A stretch of 64,000 nt of DNA, taken from positions 2,433,501-2,497,500 of the forward strand of contig NZ_CP046620.1 of the NCBI RefSeq assembly GCF_009931615.1. Direction: 5' to 3'. The DNA is from Algicella marina. Lineage in GTDB: Bacteria > Pseudomonadota > Alphaproteobacteria > Rhodobacterales > Rhodobacteraceae. Positions 9,151 through 16,983 of this stretch are shown here, piece by piece. Under the pieces are notes generated by a model. That model saw nothing but the letters and a program-made list of their open reading frames with translations. It was not told the DNA's origin and made no database searches. The first letter of the stretch is position 1. Each line of letters begins with the position of its first letter. Position numbers and translations under genes: made by a program.

Positions 9151-9525
9151 TGCAGTTGATTAACAAAAATCTAAAAAAATCACAGGTTGCCGAAACTTTC
9201 TTTCGCGCCGCTGCGTGGATTCTTGTGAGAGCCCCCCAAAAGCTCTCGGAAGGAAGGAAACACGCATGCCCTTGCAGACCGTAGCGCCCCCTTATCCCTC
9301 CTACCCTGTTGTATCCAGGGCAAGACGCGCGACCGTCATTGCAATCCGGGCCACATCGTGTCTCCGACCACGAAGCACGGAACACCCCCAAGTTTTCCGG
9401 CTTCTCTCCAGGCCGGCTGTCTGCTCCCCCCCGAGTCAGCCGGAAATTGCAGAAGGTCTTCCTGACCCCATGACCTTCTGTAAGGGGCCCCAGCCGAAAT
9501 TTTCGCGGCCGGGGCCCCAAACCAT
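9151..9525. other. Intergenic region between topA and the convergent lipoprotein gene
   Basis: No convincing gene is present. A small hairpin (GAGAGC at 9227-9232 with GCTCTC at 9242-9247) is followed at once by a very strong Shine-Dalgarno-like stretch (GGAAGGAAGG, 9248-9257) and an ATG at 9265. That ATG opens a frame of about 95 codons running to 9550 with Pro-rich content and only about half G/C in third positions, so it does not look coding by this genome's standard. A perfect 9-bp inverted repeat (9450-9458 / 9472-9480) and a terminator-like hairpin follow. A small RNA or leader peptide is possible but unproven. Confidence 0.3.
9484..9518 (-). terminator. GC-rich terminator hairpin of the 9526-10086 gene
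   Basis: GGGGCCCC at 9484-9491 pairs with GGGGCCCC at 9511-9518. The stem extends inward with GCCG/CGGC around a 9-nt loop. It lies 7 bases past the stop of the minus-strand lipoprotein gene. A second perfect 9-bp hairpin (9450-9480) lies just beyond it. No U-run. Confidence 0.5.
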
Positions 9526-10086
9526 TCAGCCACCGTGTTTCGCAAGGTAGCGCGCCATCTGCGCCGTGATCTCAGCAGAAATCCGCGCCCGCTGGGTTTC
9601 GCCCCGCGCCATCGCCCGTTTCGCCCGGTTGCCGGCCAGGGCATTGCGCGTGATCTGCATGTCCACCGTCTCGCCCACCGGCGCACCGCTGGCGGCATCC
9701 ACCGGCGTCACGTGCAGCAGGATGTCATGGAAGGAAAACAGGCCGCCGGCCCGTGCCTTCGGTGTTACCGCATGGAAGTGATCGACCTCCACCTGCAGCA
9801 CCACCGGCTGGCCTCCGAGGCCGCTGATGGCCCGCGTCGCTGCCACGTCGATCAGATCCGCCACCTGCGCCTTGCGGTCGCCGTCGGGATCTTCCCACCA
9901 GACGATGTCGCGGTCGGGAAAGCGCGTATCCGGGTCCGTGGATACGCTCAGCGCGGCGGGAACGGTCACCGCCACGTCCGTCACGTTCCAGCCCACCTGG
10001 CCACTATCACTACGGGAAATTTCGGAAGTACCGGCACAGCCGGCCAGAAGCGCGCCACACAGCGCGAGAACGGAATATTTTACCAC
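9526..10086 (-). CDS. Lipoprotein of a Rhodobacterales family (DUF6778-like), copy 1
   Basis: A predicted periplasm-facing lipoprotein of about 186 aa. The signal peptide ends in lipobox LLAGC followed by AGTS. The mature part has the blocks WNVTDVAVTVPAALSVS, DIVWWEDPDGDRKAQV, FHAVTPKAR and GETQRARIS, shared with the protein at 10693-11601, so the two are paralogues. From memory this matches the family catalogued as DUF6778; the function is unknown. I choose the GTG at 10086 (VVKYSVLALC) because it gives a compact signal peptide and follows GAGGGG. An ATG seven codons upstream (10107) would lie almost on top of the CtrA-type box and would lengthen the signal peptide. Confidence 0.75.
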   Translation of the reverse strand: MVKYSVLALCGALLAGCAGTSEISRSDSGQVGWNVTDVAVTVPAALSVSTDPDTRFPDRDIVWWEDPDGDRKAQVADLIDVAATRAISGLGGQPVVLQVEVDHFHAVTPKARAGGLFSFHDILLHVTPVDAASGAPVGETVDMQITRNALAGNRAKRAMARGETQRARISAEITAQMARYLAKHGG

Positions 10087-10110
10087 TTGCCCCTCAACAG
10101 TTTGCAATCG

Positions 10111-10126
10111 TTAACAGTTTGTTAAC
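10111..10126. promoter_or_regulatory. CtrA-type binding box (TTAA-N7-TTAAC)
   Basis: The sequence is TTAA, seven bases, TTAAC, an exact match to the full CtrA consensus. It is embedded in a 7-bp inverted repeat CGTTAAC-N5-GTTAACG (10109-10127). It sits 25 bases upstream of the GTG start of the minus-strand lipoprotein gene, the only gene start nearby. Confidence 0.5.
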
Positions 10127-10200
10127 GTTTAATGAGGGGCAAGAATGGCTGTATTGTGGCGTCGGCCGCCCGTTTTCATCCCAGGGTTAACGGCGCGCCG

Positions 10201-10605
10201 TCAGGCCTTGTCCGCCCGCTCCACCGGCCCTCCGGCCGCCACCCAGCCCTTGAAACCATCGCTTATGTGGGCAACGCGCGGCAATCCCATCTCCTGCAGG
10301 GTGGCCACCGTCAGCGCCGATCGCCAGCCGGAGGCGCAGTGGAAGACGAACGCCTTGTCCTCGCCGAAGATGTCCTTGAAATACGGGCTGTCCGGGTCAA
10401 CCCAGAACTCTGCCATACCGCGCGGGCAGTGAAAGGAACCGGGAATCCAGCCATCGCGCTGCCGCTCCCGCACATCGCGCAGATCGACGATCACCGTTTC
10501 CGGGTCATTCGCCAACGGCAGCGCCGCCTCCGCACTCACCTCGTCGATCTTCGCCTTCGCCGCCGCCACCATCTCGGCAACGCCGGTCTTCAGTTTCCCG
10601 CTCAT
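10201..10605 (-). CDS. Rhodanese-like domain protein
   Basis: A small soluble protein of 134 aa with a single rhodanese domain, expected to carry sulfane sulfur on a cysteine. The family blocks are VIVDLRDVRERQRDGWIPGSFHCPRG, and the active-site loop contains Cys90 in FHCASGWRSA, followed by GFKGWVAAGGPV at the C-terminus. There is no signal peptide, so it should be cytoplasmic. The start ATG at 10603-10605 follows GGGAGGGCAGGGG; an upstream in-frame start six codons earlier is less likely. It lies between the two related lipoprotein genes on the same strand. Whether it belongs functionally with them is unknown. The substrate cannot be told from the sequence. Confidence 0.88.
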   Translation of the reverse strand: MSGKLKTGVAEMVAAAKAKIDEVSAEAALPLANDPETVIVDLRDVRERQRDGWIPGSFHCPRGMAEFWVDPDSPYFKDIFGEDKAFVFHCASGWRSALTVATLQEMGLPRVAHISDGFKGWVAAGGPVERADKA

Positions 10606-10643
10606 CCCCTGCCCTCCCCGCAAAAGCCGTGAAAGGGCACAGT

Positions 10644-10686
10644 GCAGCCGGCCCGCGCGGCAATCAAGCCTGCACGTGCCGGCTGC
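10644..10686 (-). terminator. Hairpin after the second lipoprotein gene
   Basis: A perfect 9-bp inverted repeat, GCAGCCGGC at 10644-10652 and GCCGGCTGC at 10678-10686, begins 7 bases past the stop of the 10693-11601 gene. There is no clear U-run, so termination may be inefficient. Confidence 0.45.
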
Positions 10687-10692
10687 TTGGTG

Positions 10693-11601
10693 TCAGCAGG
10701 GCTTTGCGCCCCGTGCCCCGCAGGCTGCTGCCTGCGCGTCCGGCAGTTCCAGCGTCACCGTCACCGGCACGGCTACCGCCTGCGCCGTCACGCTGGCCGT
10801 CGCACCGCCACTGGCCATCAGCACCGGGGCCGATTCTGTCACTTTCGGCACCGTCATCGGTGCCGCCTTGACCCGCGCGATCGACCGTTTCGGCTTCGCC
10901 TTGGTCACCGGCGCAATCCTCGTCTTGAATTCCGCGCCGCTGGAAACCAGCCACGCCTGCGTCACCGCCGCGATCTGGCGGCTGATCCGCACTTTCTGCG
11001 TCTCGCCCCGCGCCTCCGCGGCCTTGGCGGCGTCGCCATGCAGCGCATCGAGGTCCGGCTCCAGTTTGGCCGAGGCCAGCACCGCGCCCGTCCGTGCATC
11101 GCGGACCGCCACCGCCAGCGTGATATCATGCCATGAACTCGTCCCCACGGCCCGTGCCCGCGGCGTTACCGCGTGGAACAGGCCCACGGTCACATCCAGC
11201 ACCACCGCGCGGCTGCCGCGCATCTTCTGCGCACCGCGCTCCACCGCGTCGTGGACGATCTTGCCAACCTGCGCACGCCGGTCTCCCGCCGGGTCTTCCC
11301 ACCAGACGATATGGTTGTTGGGAAACCGCACATTCGGGTCGGTCGACACCGTCAGCGATGACGGCACCGTCACCCGAACATCCCGCAGCGACCAGTCGGA
11401 AACCGACTTCGACGAGGCGGAAATCGGTGCATCGAACGCCTGCTCGGAGGGTCCGGCACAGGCCGACAGCGCCAGCAACCCAAGGCTCGCCACCGCAACG
11501 TTGCGTACAACGCTACCGCCCGCAGCCGTCAGGCCGAAGGCACGCGACGCGATACGGTGCCGGCAGTCCACCAATTTTCCGATACGCTCTGAAATTCTCA
11601 T
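10693..11601 (-). CDS. Lipoprotein of a Rhodobacterales family (DUF6778-like), copy 2 with extended C-terminus
   Basis: A paralogue of the 9526-10086 protein, about 302 aa. The lipobox is LALSAC, about 45-50 residues after the chosen start, an unusually long N-region. Shared blocks are LRDVRVTVPSSLTVS, HIVWWEDPAGDRRAQV, FHAVTPRARAV and GETQKVRIS. After the shared domain it has an extra tail of about 110 residues rich in Ala, Val, Thr and Lys, ending in a Cys-containing stretch (AAACGARGAKPC). The tail is predicted unstructured. The start ATG at 11601 follows AGGTGA at a good distance; a GTG three codons upstream (11610) is the alternative. Function unknown. Confidence 0.72.
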   Translation of the reverse strand: MRISERIGKLVDCRHRIASRAFGLTAAGGSVVRNVAVASLGLLALSACAGPSEQAFDAPISASSKSVSDWSLRDVRVTVPSSLTVSTDPNVRFPNNHIVWWEDPAGDRRAQVGKIVHDAVERGAQKMRGSRAVVLDVTVGLFHAVTPRARAVGTSSWHDITLAVAVRDARTGAVLASAKLEPDLDALHGDAAKAAEARGETQKVRISRQIAAVTQAWLVSSGAEFKTRIAPVTKAKPKRSIARVKAAPMTVPKVTESAPVLMASGGATASVTAQAVAVPVTVTLELPDAQAAACGARGAKPC

Positions 11602-11742
11602 GTTACTCACCTACAATAGTCTCTCAGGTTGTAAATGATCCGCGCAAGCGTTCCAAATAAGGCAAATTGAAAGCATATCGTAGGCACCTTTCCGTTGATT
11701 TCTCCCCGTGACGCTTCCCCGCTGCCGTGATACCTCCCGAGC

Positions 11743-13977
11743 ATGAGCAAACTGCCAACGTCCAATGAACTCCTGACATGGATTCGTGAAAATCCGCGAG
11801 ACGCTTCCAAGCGCGACGTCGCCCGTGCCTTCAACATCAAGGGGGCCGACAGGATCGAGTTGAAACGGATGCTCAAGGAGCTGACGGAAAAGGGCCTCAT
11901 CACCAAGGAGCGCAAGCATCTCCGCGATCCGAACCAGTTGCCACCCGTCTCCGTCCTCCGTGTGCTCGGCCCCGACGCGAACGGCGATCTCTTCGCCGAA
12001 CCAGCCCAGTGGGAAGGCGAGGGAGAGCCGCCGCGCGTCCATCTTTCCCTGCGCCCCGGCGAACCCGCGCTGGGAGAGGGCGACCGTATCCTCGCCCGTA
12101 CCGCCGTCTCCGCCGAGGACCCCGCCCTCTACAGCGCCCGCCTCATCCGCCGGATCGGCACCGGCCCGCGCAAGCTCGTCGGCATCTTCCGCGCCGGCGC
12201 CGAGGGCGGCCGCATCGTTCCCATAGACAAGAAATCGGATCGCGAATGGCAGGTCGCCCCGGGCGAGACCCACGGCGCCAGGGATGGTGAACTGGTAGAG
12301 GCGGAACAGTCAGGCCCGAAAAACCGCCTCGGTCTGCCCCGCGCCGCCATCACCGAACGCCTTGGCAATCCCGGCGCGCCCAAGGCCGTCTCCCTCATCG
12401 CCATCTATGAGCATGGGCTGCCCGATGCCTTCCCCGACGAAGTGCTGGAGGAAGCCGCCGCCGCCCAGCCGGTGCCCCTCGGCAAGCGCACGGACCTGCG
12501 CCACCTGCCGCTGATTACCATCGACCCGGCGGATGCCCGCGACCACGACGATGCCATCTGCGCCATACCCACGCCCACCGGCTTCACCCTCTGGGTCGCG
12601 ATCGCCGATGTCGCCGCCTACGTCACCCCCGGCTCCGCCCTCAACCGAGAGGCGCGCATCCGCGGCAACTCCACCTACTTCCCCGATCGCGTTGTCCCGA
12701 TGCTGCCCGAAGCCCTCTCCGCCGATCTCTGCTCGCTGCACGAAGGCGAGGACAGGCCCTGCATCGCCGTCGAGATGCACATCACCAAGGATGGCACCAA
12801 AACCGGCCACACCTTTCACCGCGCCCTCATGCGCTGCCCCGCCGCGCTGGCCTACGAGGAAGCGCAGGCCGCCGTCGACGGCACCCCGAACGCCCGAACC
12901 CAGCCGTTCCTCGAAGACGTCCTCACCCCCCTCTTCGCCGCCTACCGTGCCCTCGCGGCCGCCCGCGAGCGCCGCCAACCCCTCAACCTCGACCTGCCTG
13001 AGCGTCAGATCGTCCTCTCCGATGACGGCCACGTCACCTCCGTCAACTTCAAGGAGCGCCTCGACGCCCACAAACTGGTCGAGGAGTTCATGGTGCTGGC
13101 CAACGTCGCCGCCGCCGAAACGCTGGAGCAGAAACAGCGCCCCGTCATGTATCGCGTGCACGAGGAGCCGAGCCCCGAGAAACTCGACGCCCTGCGCGAA
13201 ACTGCCCAGGCCTCCGGTCTCTCCTTTGCCAAGGGCCAGGTTCTCAAGACCAAACACCTCAACGCCCTGCTCGACGCCGCCGCCGGGCTCGAAGAGGCGG
13301 AGCTGATCAACCTCTCCGTCCTCCGCTCGATGACGCAGGCCTACTACGCGCCGGAAAATTTCGGCCATTTCGGCCTTCACCTCCAGCGCTACGCCCATTT
13401 TACCAGCCCGATCCGCCGCTACGCCGACCTGCTGGTCCACCGCGCCCTCATCACCGCCCACGGCTGGGGAGACGATGGGTTGTCCGAGCACGATATCGAG
13501 AACCTCGCCGCCACCGGGGAACTCATCAGCCAGGCCGAACGCCGCTCCATGATCGCCGAGCGCGACACCACGGATCGCTACCTCGCCGCCTATCTCGCCG
13601 ATCGCACGGGCAGCGAATTCGCAGGCCGCGTCTCCGGCATCGCCAAGTTCGGCCTCTTCGTCAAACTCTCCGAGACCGGCGCCGATGGCCTCGTTCCGCT
13701 CAGCACGCTCGGCAACGAATACTGGCACTACGACCGCGACAGCCAGACGCTGATGGGCTCGGACTCCGGTCTCACCATCGCCCTGGGAACGCCTGCCCTC
13801 GTCCGCCTGAAAGAGGCGGATGGCCTCACCGGCGGGCTGATCTTCGAGATGCTGGAACTTGACGGCAAATCCCTGCCCACGGGCAGCACCCGGTCCCGCG
13901 GCAAGCCGCAAAAGCGCAAGCTTGCCCGCAGCCGCGCCAAATCCCGCAAGATCTCGCGCAAGGCTGGCCGGAAGTAA
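11743..13977 (+). CDS. rnr: Ribonuclease R (RNase II/RNB family 3'-5' exoribonuclease)
   Basis: RNase R degrades structured RNA processively from the 3' end and takes part in stable-RNA and mRNA turnover. The protein is 744 aa. An N-terminal helix-turn-helix-like region (about 1-60) and cold-shock-like domains precede the RNB catalytic domain. That domain starts at LITIDPADARDHDDAI, whose aspartates D261, D264, D267, D269 and D270 include the metal ligands. Further family blocks are SALNREARIRGNSTYFPDRVVPMLPE and HFTSPIRRYADLLVHR. An S1 domain follows (about 625-705), then a Lys/Arg-rich tail (SRGKPQKRKLARSRAK). No strong Shine-Dalgarno sequence precedes ATG 11743. Confidence 0.97.
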   Translation: MSKLPTSNELLTWIRENPRDASKRDVARAFNIKGADRIELKRMLKELTEKGLITKERKHLRDPNQLPPVSVLRVLGPDANGDLFAEPAQWEGEGEPPRVHLSLRPGEPALGEGDRILARTAVSAEDPALYSARLIRRIGTGPRKLVGIFRAGAEGGRIVPIDKKSDREWQVAPGETHGARDGELVEAEQSGPKNRLGLPRAAITERLGNPGAPKAVSLIAIYEHGLPDAFPDEVLEEAAAAQPVPLGKRTDLRHLPLITIDPADARDHDDAICAIPTPTGFTLWVAIADVAAYVTPGSALNREARIRGNSTYFPDRVVPMLPEALSADLCSLHEGEDRPCIAVEMHITKDGTKTGHTFHRALMRCPAALAYEEAQAAVDGTPNARTQPFLEDVLTPLFAAYRALAAARERRQPLNLDLPERQIVLSDDGHVTSVNFKERLDAHKLVEEFMVLANVAAAETLEQKQRPVMYRVHEEPSPEKLDALRETAQASGLSFAKGQVLKTKHLNALLDAAAGLEEAELINLSVLRSMTQAYYAPENFGHFGLHLQRYAHFTSPIRRYADLLVHRALITAHGWGDDGLSEHDIENLAATGELISQAERRSMIAERDTTDRYLAAYLADRTGSEFAGRVSGIAKFGLFVKLSETGADGLVPLSTLGNEYWHYDRDSQTLMGSDSGLTIALGTPALVRLKEADGLTGGLIFEMLELDGKSLPTGSTRSRGKPQKRKLARSRAKSRKISRKAGRK

Positions 13978-13995
13978 GCCCATCCACCGCCCATG

Positions 13996-14028
13996 AAAAA
14001 GCCCTCCCCGCGCCGCCGCGGGAAGGGC
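13996..14028 (-). terminator. Rho-independent terminator of the 14053-15027 gene
   Basis: A 12-bp GC-rich stem (14001-14012 with 14017-14028, one mismatch) is followed on the minus strand by TTTTT (13996-14000). It lies just past the stop of the minus-strand gene and may also stop rnr read-through from the other side. Confidence 0.8.
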
Positions 14029-14052
14029 CTGTTTCGGTCAGCTGGCCTGAAA

Positions 14053-15027
14053 TCAGACGTCGAGTTCGGTGACGCCGTTCACGGTGATGGAAACATCGCC
14101 ACCGGAGATCACGCCATCGGCGTCGGTCACGGCATAGGTGAACACGAACATGTCCGTCTCGCCTTCGTCCAGATCGGCGAAATCGCCCAGCGGATCGACA
14201 ACGAGATCGCCGTCAGCCTCCAGTGTCAGAGCCGCGGTGCGGCCGCCGAGAGAAGTGAACTCGAACGTGTCGCCGATCGGGATCTCAACCTCGCCGAAGC
14301 CTGCGAAGAACACAGTCAGCACGGCATCGCTGGCCGCGATGTCGTTTTCCAACACGTTCAGAACCGCAATGCCGTCCTCGTCGATGGTTACATCGTCCTT
14401 CACCGCTTCCAGGTCGGGCGTCACGGTAATCACCACGTCACCGTTGGTCGTGTTGCCTTCGGCATCGCGCACGGCATAGCTGAAAACGAACAGGTCCTCG
14501 GCAGTGAAATCGCCTTCCGGGTCGAAGGTCACGTCGCCGTTCTCTTCCACCGTCAGCAGGCCACTGTTGCCGGCGTCGGACGTGAATTCGACAGTCTCGC
14601 CCAACGCGATTTCCAGTTCACCGTAGCCCGCGAAGAACAGCGTCAGCACCGCGCCTTCGGCGGCAACGTCGTTGTCCAGAACGTTGAAGGCGATGGTGTC
14701 ACCCTCGGCAACCGTCACTTCATCCTTGATCGCTTCCAGTTCGATCACCGGCACCACCGGGTCGTCCTTGCAGCCCCAGTTGCCCCAGTCGCCGAAATCC
14801 CAGCCGCCTTCCTTGATACGGCCCCACAGCTGGAAGCCCCAGCTTATCTTGTGGCCCCAGCCGCCAATATCCCAGCCGCCCTTGCTGCCCCAACCGCCGC
14901 CGAAGCCCCAGTCGTTGCCGCCGCCCCAGCCGCCGGAATGGCTGCGGCCGCCGTCATGGCCCCAGCTGTAATTTCCACCAAAGCCGTACTTGTTGAATCC
15001 GGAATTGAAACCATAATGCCTGGTCAC
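14053..15027 (-). CDS. Trp/Gly-rich protein with two cadherin-like (tandem-95/VCBS type) repeats
   Basis: A protein of about 324 aa with no recognised overall family. Residues about 5-86 are low complexity: Gly, Trp, Phe, Tyr, Ser and Asn, with 11 tryptophans between about 22 and 84 in GGWGGGNDWGFG-like runs. Then come two homologous acidic repeats of about 105-110 residues (about 98-205 and 208-320). They share LEAxKDxVT, NVLxNDxAA, FFAGxGExEI, EFTS, FVFxYAVxDA and GGDVxITV, the style of bacterial cadherin-like/Ig-like surface modules that often bind calcium. There is no Sec signal peptide, so type I or another route would be needed if it is exported. The GTG at 15027 has AAGGGG at 8 bases; a GTG three codons upstream is less well placed. 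It has its own terminator. Confidence 0.65.
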   Translation of the reverse strand: MTRHYGFNSGFNKYGFGGNYSWGHDGGRSHSGGWGGGNDWGFGGGWGSKGGWDIGGWGHKISWGFQLWGRIKEGGWDFGDWGNWGCKDDPVVPVIELEAIKDEVTVAEGDTIAFNVLDNDVAAEGAVLTLFFAGYGELEIALGETVEFTSDAGNSGLLTVEENGDVTFDPEGDFTAEDLFVFSYAVRDAEGNTTNGDVVITVTPDLEAVKDDVTIDEDGIAVLNVLENDIAASDAVLTVFFAGFGEVEIPIGDTFEFTSLGGRTAALTLEADGDLVVDPLGDFADLDEGETDMFVFTYAVTDADGVISGGDVSITVNGVTELDV

Positions 15028-15276
15028 AGCATGCACCCCTTACTTTACGGGCTCAGGCGAGAGCCCCGATTGTTACTGATCTGCGGTTTGCCTACACGCA
15101 AACACATGCGCGTTTTAGCAAGACAAAAATGAATTCAAAGCCCAAATCCGTCCCATCGGCGGGTTTTTCCAGCATTTCGGTCAGGAATGTCGAAGATGAG
15201 CAATATGGCCAAATTATGAAAAAAATTTTGCGTAAGTTTCACGGGGCCTTTCGGAAGCGCCGTGTGGCATCGACGC

Positions 15277-15639
15277 TCATTTCTGCCGCTTGTGCCGTAC
15301 GCCCCATGCATGCAACGCCTTGACGATGTCCCGCAACTCCCGGCCCTTTTCCGTCAGGCTGTAATCCACCCTTGGCGGCACCACCGCGTGGACCTCGCGA
15401 TGAACGATCCCGTCCGCCTCCAACTCGCGCAACTGTTTGGTCAGGCTGCGCTGCGTCACGTTGCCGACCCGCCGTTTCAACTCGTTGAAGCGCAGCGTGC
15501 CGTCCATCAGGTGGAACACCACCAGGCCCTTCCACTTGCCGGCAATCTGTTCCAGCGCGCCTTCCACCGGGCAGCCGGTGCTGCAGTCATAGGTGTTGAA
15601 CCGCGGCTTGGTGCCCTCGACCAGATTTACAGTATCCAT
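15277..15639 (-). CDS. HxlR-family transcriptional regulator
   Basis: A 120-aa winged-helix DNA-binding protein. The family pattern is visible: YDCSTGCPVEGALEQIAGKWKGLVVFHL, then RFNELKRRVGNVTQRSLTKQLRELEADGIVHREV, then PPRVDYSLTEKGREL. The conserved cysteine in the N-terminal CPVE block is a redox- or electrophile-sensing residue in several HxlR proteins. The start ATG at 15637-15639 matches the family; longer versions would run into the divergent promoter. It is transcribed divergently from the oxidoreductase at 15732, and HxlR regulators typically control such a neighbour. The 92-bp shared region holds the promoters, but I could not define an operator with confidence. Confidence 0.92.
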   Translation of the reverse strand: MDTVNLVEGTKPRFNTYDCSTGCPVEGALEQIAGKWKGLVVFHLMDGTLRFNELKRRVGNVTQRSLTKQLRELEADGIVHREVHAVVPPRVDYSLTEKGRELRDIVKALHAWGVRHKRQK

Positions 15640-15731
15640 TTGGTACCTATATGCCTTTTTTGTGCGTATTGCCGCCTTGGCAACCGTCCACATATGGCTT
15701 GGCACCGAAGAATTGTCAAAGGAGACACCCG

Positions 15732-16745
15732 ATGAAAGCCGTAGGATACCACCAGCCCGGCGCGCTCGACCGCAATGACGCCCTCCTCGATCTGGAGGTA
15801 GAGCGCCCGCAGGCCACCGGCCGCGATCTGCTCGTTCGCGTCCAGGCCGTTTCAGTCAACCCCGTCGATTACAAGGTCCGTCAGAACCGCCCGGCAGAAA
15901 ATGGCCAACCCGCGATCCTGGGCTGGGATGCCGTCGGCGAAGTGGTGGAAACTGGCGAGGCCGTTACGGGGTTCAAGCCGGGAGATGTCGTCTGGTACGC
16001 CGGTGCGATTGATCGCCCGGGCACCAACGCCGAGTATCACCTCGTCGATGAACGCATCGTAGGTCACAAACCGGCATCGCTCTCTGTCGCTGCCGCCGCC
16101 GCGATGCCGCTTACCACCCTGACGGCGCACGAGATGCTGTTCGAGCGTTTGCGTGTCTCCAGCCCGGTGCCGGGCGCCGCTCCTGCCGTGCTCATCATCG
16201 GCGGTGCCGGTGGGGTCGGCTCCATCGCCATCCAGCTTCTCCGCGCCAAGACGGATCTGCAGGTTATCGCCACCGCCTCGCGCGACGAAACCAAAGCCTG
16301 GGTCCGTGATCTCGGTGCCCATCACGTGATCGATCACAGCCAACCGCTGCCGGCGCAGGTCGAGGCTCTCGGCATTGGACAGCCGGGCTTCGTATTCTCG
16401 ACCACCCACACAGGTGCCTATCTGGACCAGGTTGCCGAACTCATTGCCCCGCAAGGCCGTTTCGGCCTGATCGACGACCCGGCGACGCTCGACATCTCCG
16501 TCTTCAAGTCCAAGGCGGTCTCGATCCACTGGGAGATGATGTTCACCCGCTCCCTGTTCGAAACCGCAGACATCGCGGCACAGCGAGACATCCTCGAAGA
16601 GGTCGCCTCCCTGATCGACACAGGCAGGATTCGCTCCACCGTCACCGACACGCTCGGCCAGATCAACGCGGGCAACCTTCGCCATGCACATGAAATACTG
16701 GAGAGCAACAGCGCCCGCGGCAAGCTGGTGCTGGAAGGTTTCTGA
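15732..16745 (+). CDS. Zinc-type alcohol dehydrogenase-like / quinone oxidoreductase family protein
   Basis: A 337-aa medium-chain dehydrogenase/reductase, expected to use NADPH to reduce quinones or activated alkenes in the cytoplasm. The N-terminal GroES-like domain contains VNPVDYKVR and LGWDAVGEVVETG. The Rossmann domain has the nucleotide motif LIIGGAGGVGSIAIQLLRAK (about residues 154-173). The structural and catalytic zinc-binding cysteines of true alcohol dehydrogenases are absent. It resembles the subfamily annotated as zinc-binding alcohol dehydrogenase family 1, which is frequently paired with a regulator of electrophile stress. The start ATG 15732 follows AGGAG. A strong terminator follows the gene. 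Confidence 0.9.
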   Translation: MKAVGYHQPGALDRNDALLDLEVERPQATGRDLLVRVQAVSVNPVDYKVRQNRPAENGQPAILGWDAVGEVVETGEAVTGFKPGDVVWYAGAIDRPGTNAEYHLVDERIVGHKPASLSVAAAAAMPLTTLTAHEMLFERLRVSSPVPGAAPAVLIIGGAGGVGSIAIQLLRAKTDLQVIATASRDETKAWVRDLGAHHVIDHSQPLPAQVEALGIGQPGFVFSTTHTGAYLDQVAELIAPQGRFGLIDDPATLDISVFKSKAVSIHWEMMFTRSLFETADIAAQRDILEEVASLIDTGRIRSTVTDTLGQINAGNLRHAHEILESNSARGKLVLEGF

Positions 16746-16762
16746 TCGTACGAAGTGACCAG

Positions 16763-16811
16763 ACGGGGAGTAGCAGGGTCGGGTTTGCGGCCCGGCGACG
16801 TCCCGTTTTTT
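16763..16811 (+). terminator. Rho-independent terminator after the oxidoreductase gene
   Basis: The outer arms are ACGGG and CCCGT, with an inner CGGG/CCCG pairing, and six T residues follow (16806-16811). It lies 17 bases past the stop codon. Confidence 0.65.
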
Positions 16812-16836
16812 CGTCAATTCCTGACAGGAACACTCG

Positions 16837-16875
16837 CAATACCGAAACCATACCGAACCCATACCAAAACCATAC
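16837..16875. repeat. 11-bp tandem repeat, consensus CCATACCRAAH (3.5 units)
   Basis: Units are 16837-16847, 16848-16858 and 16859-16869, with a partial fourth (16870-16875). Each keeps C(C/A)ATACC then (G/A)AA and one variable base. The same 11-bp unit occurs in inverse orientation at 31409-31441, 14.5 kb away. The repeat is intergenic, between a terminator and the upstream region of the lytic transglycosylase gene. Confidence 0.8.
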
Positions 16876-16879
16876 TTCC

Positions 16880-16893
16880 TGACCATTTGGTCA
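16880..16893. promoter_or_regulatory. Candidate operator TGACCA-TT-TGGTCA
   Basis: A perfect 6-bp dyad with a 2-bp spacer lies directly after the 11-bp repeat array and 91 bases upstream of the GTG start of the lytic transglycosylase. This size and symmetry fit a dimeric repressor such as a TetR-family protein. No cognate regulator is adjacent. Confidence 0.35.
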
Positions 16894-16983
16894 AAAGTGA
16901 TTTCAGGCCGCACCACACTTTCGCCAAAGCGCTTCTTTTGCTATGGTTGCGAAAACATCAAAAACCAGAGCAGGATGTAACCC

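Noticed and set aside
15640-15731. HxlR operator in the divergent promoter (GGTACC and CATATG near-repeats)
   Set aside because: The similarity between the candidate half sites is too weak and short to call an operator.
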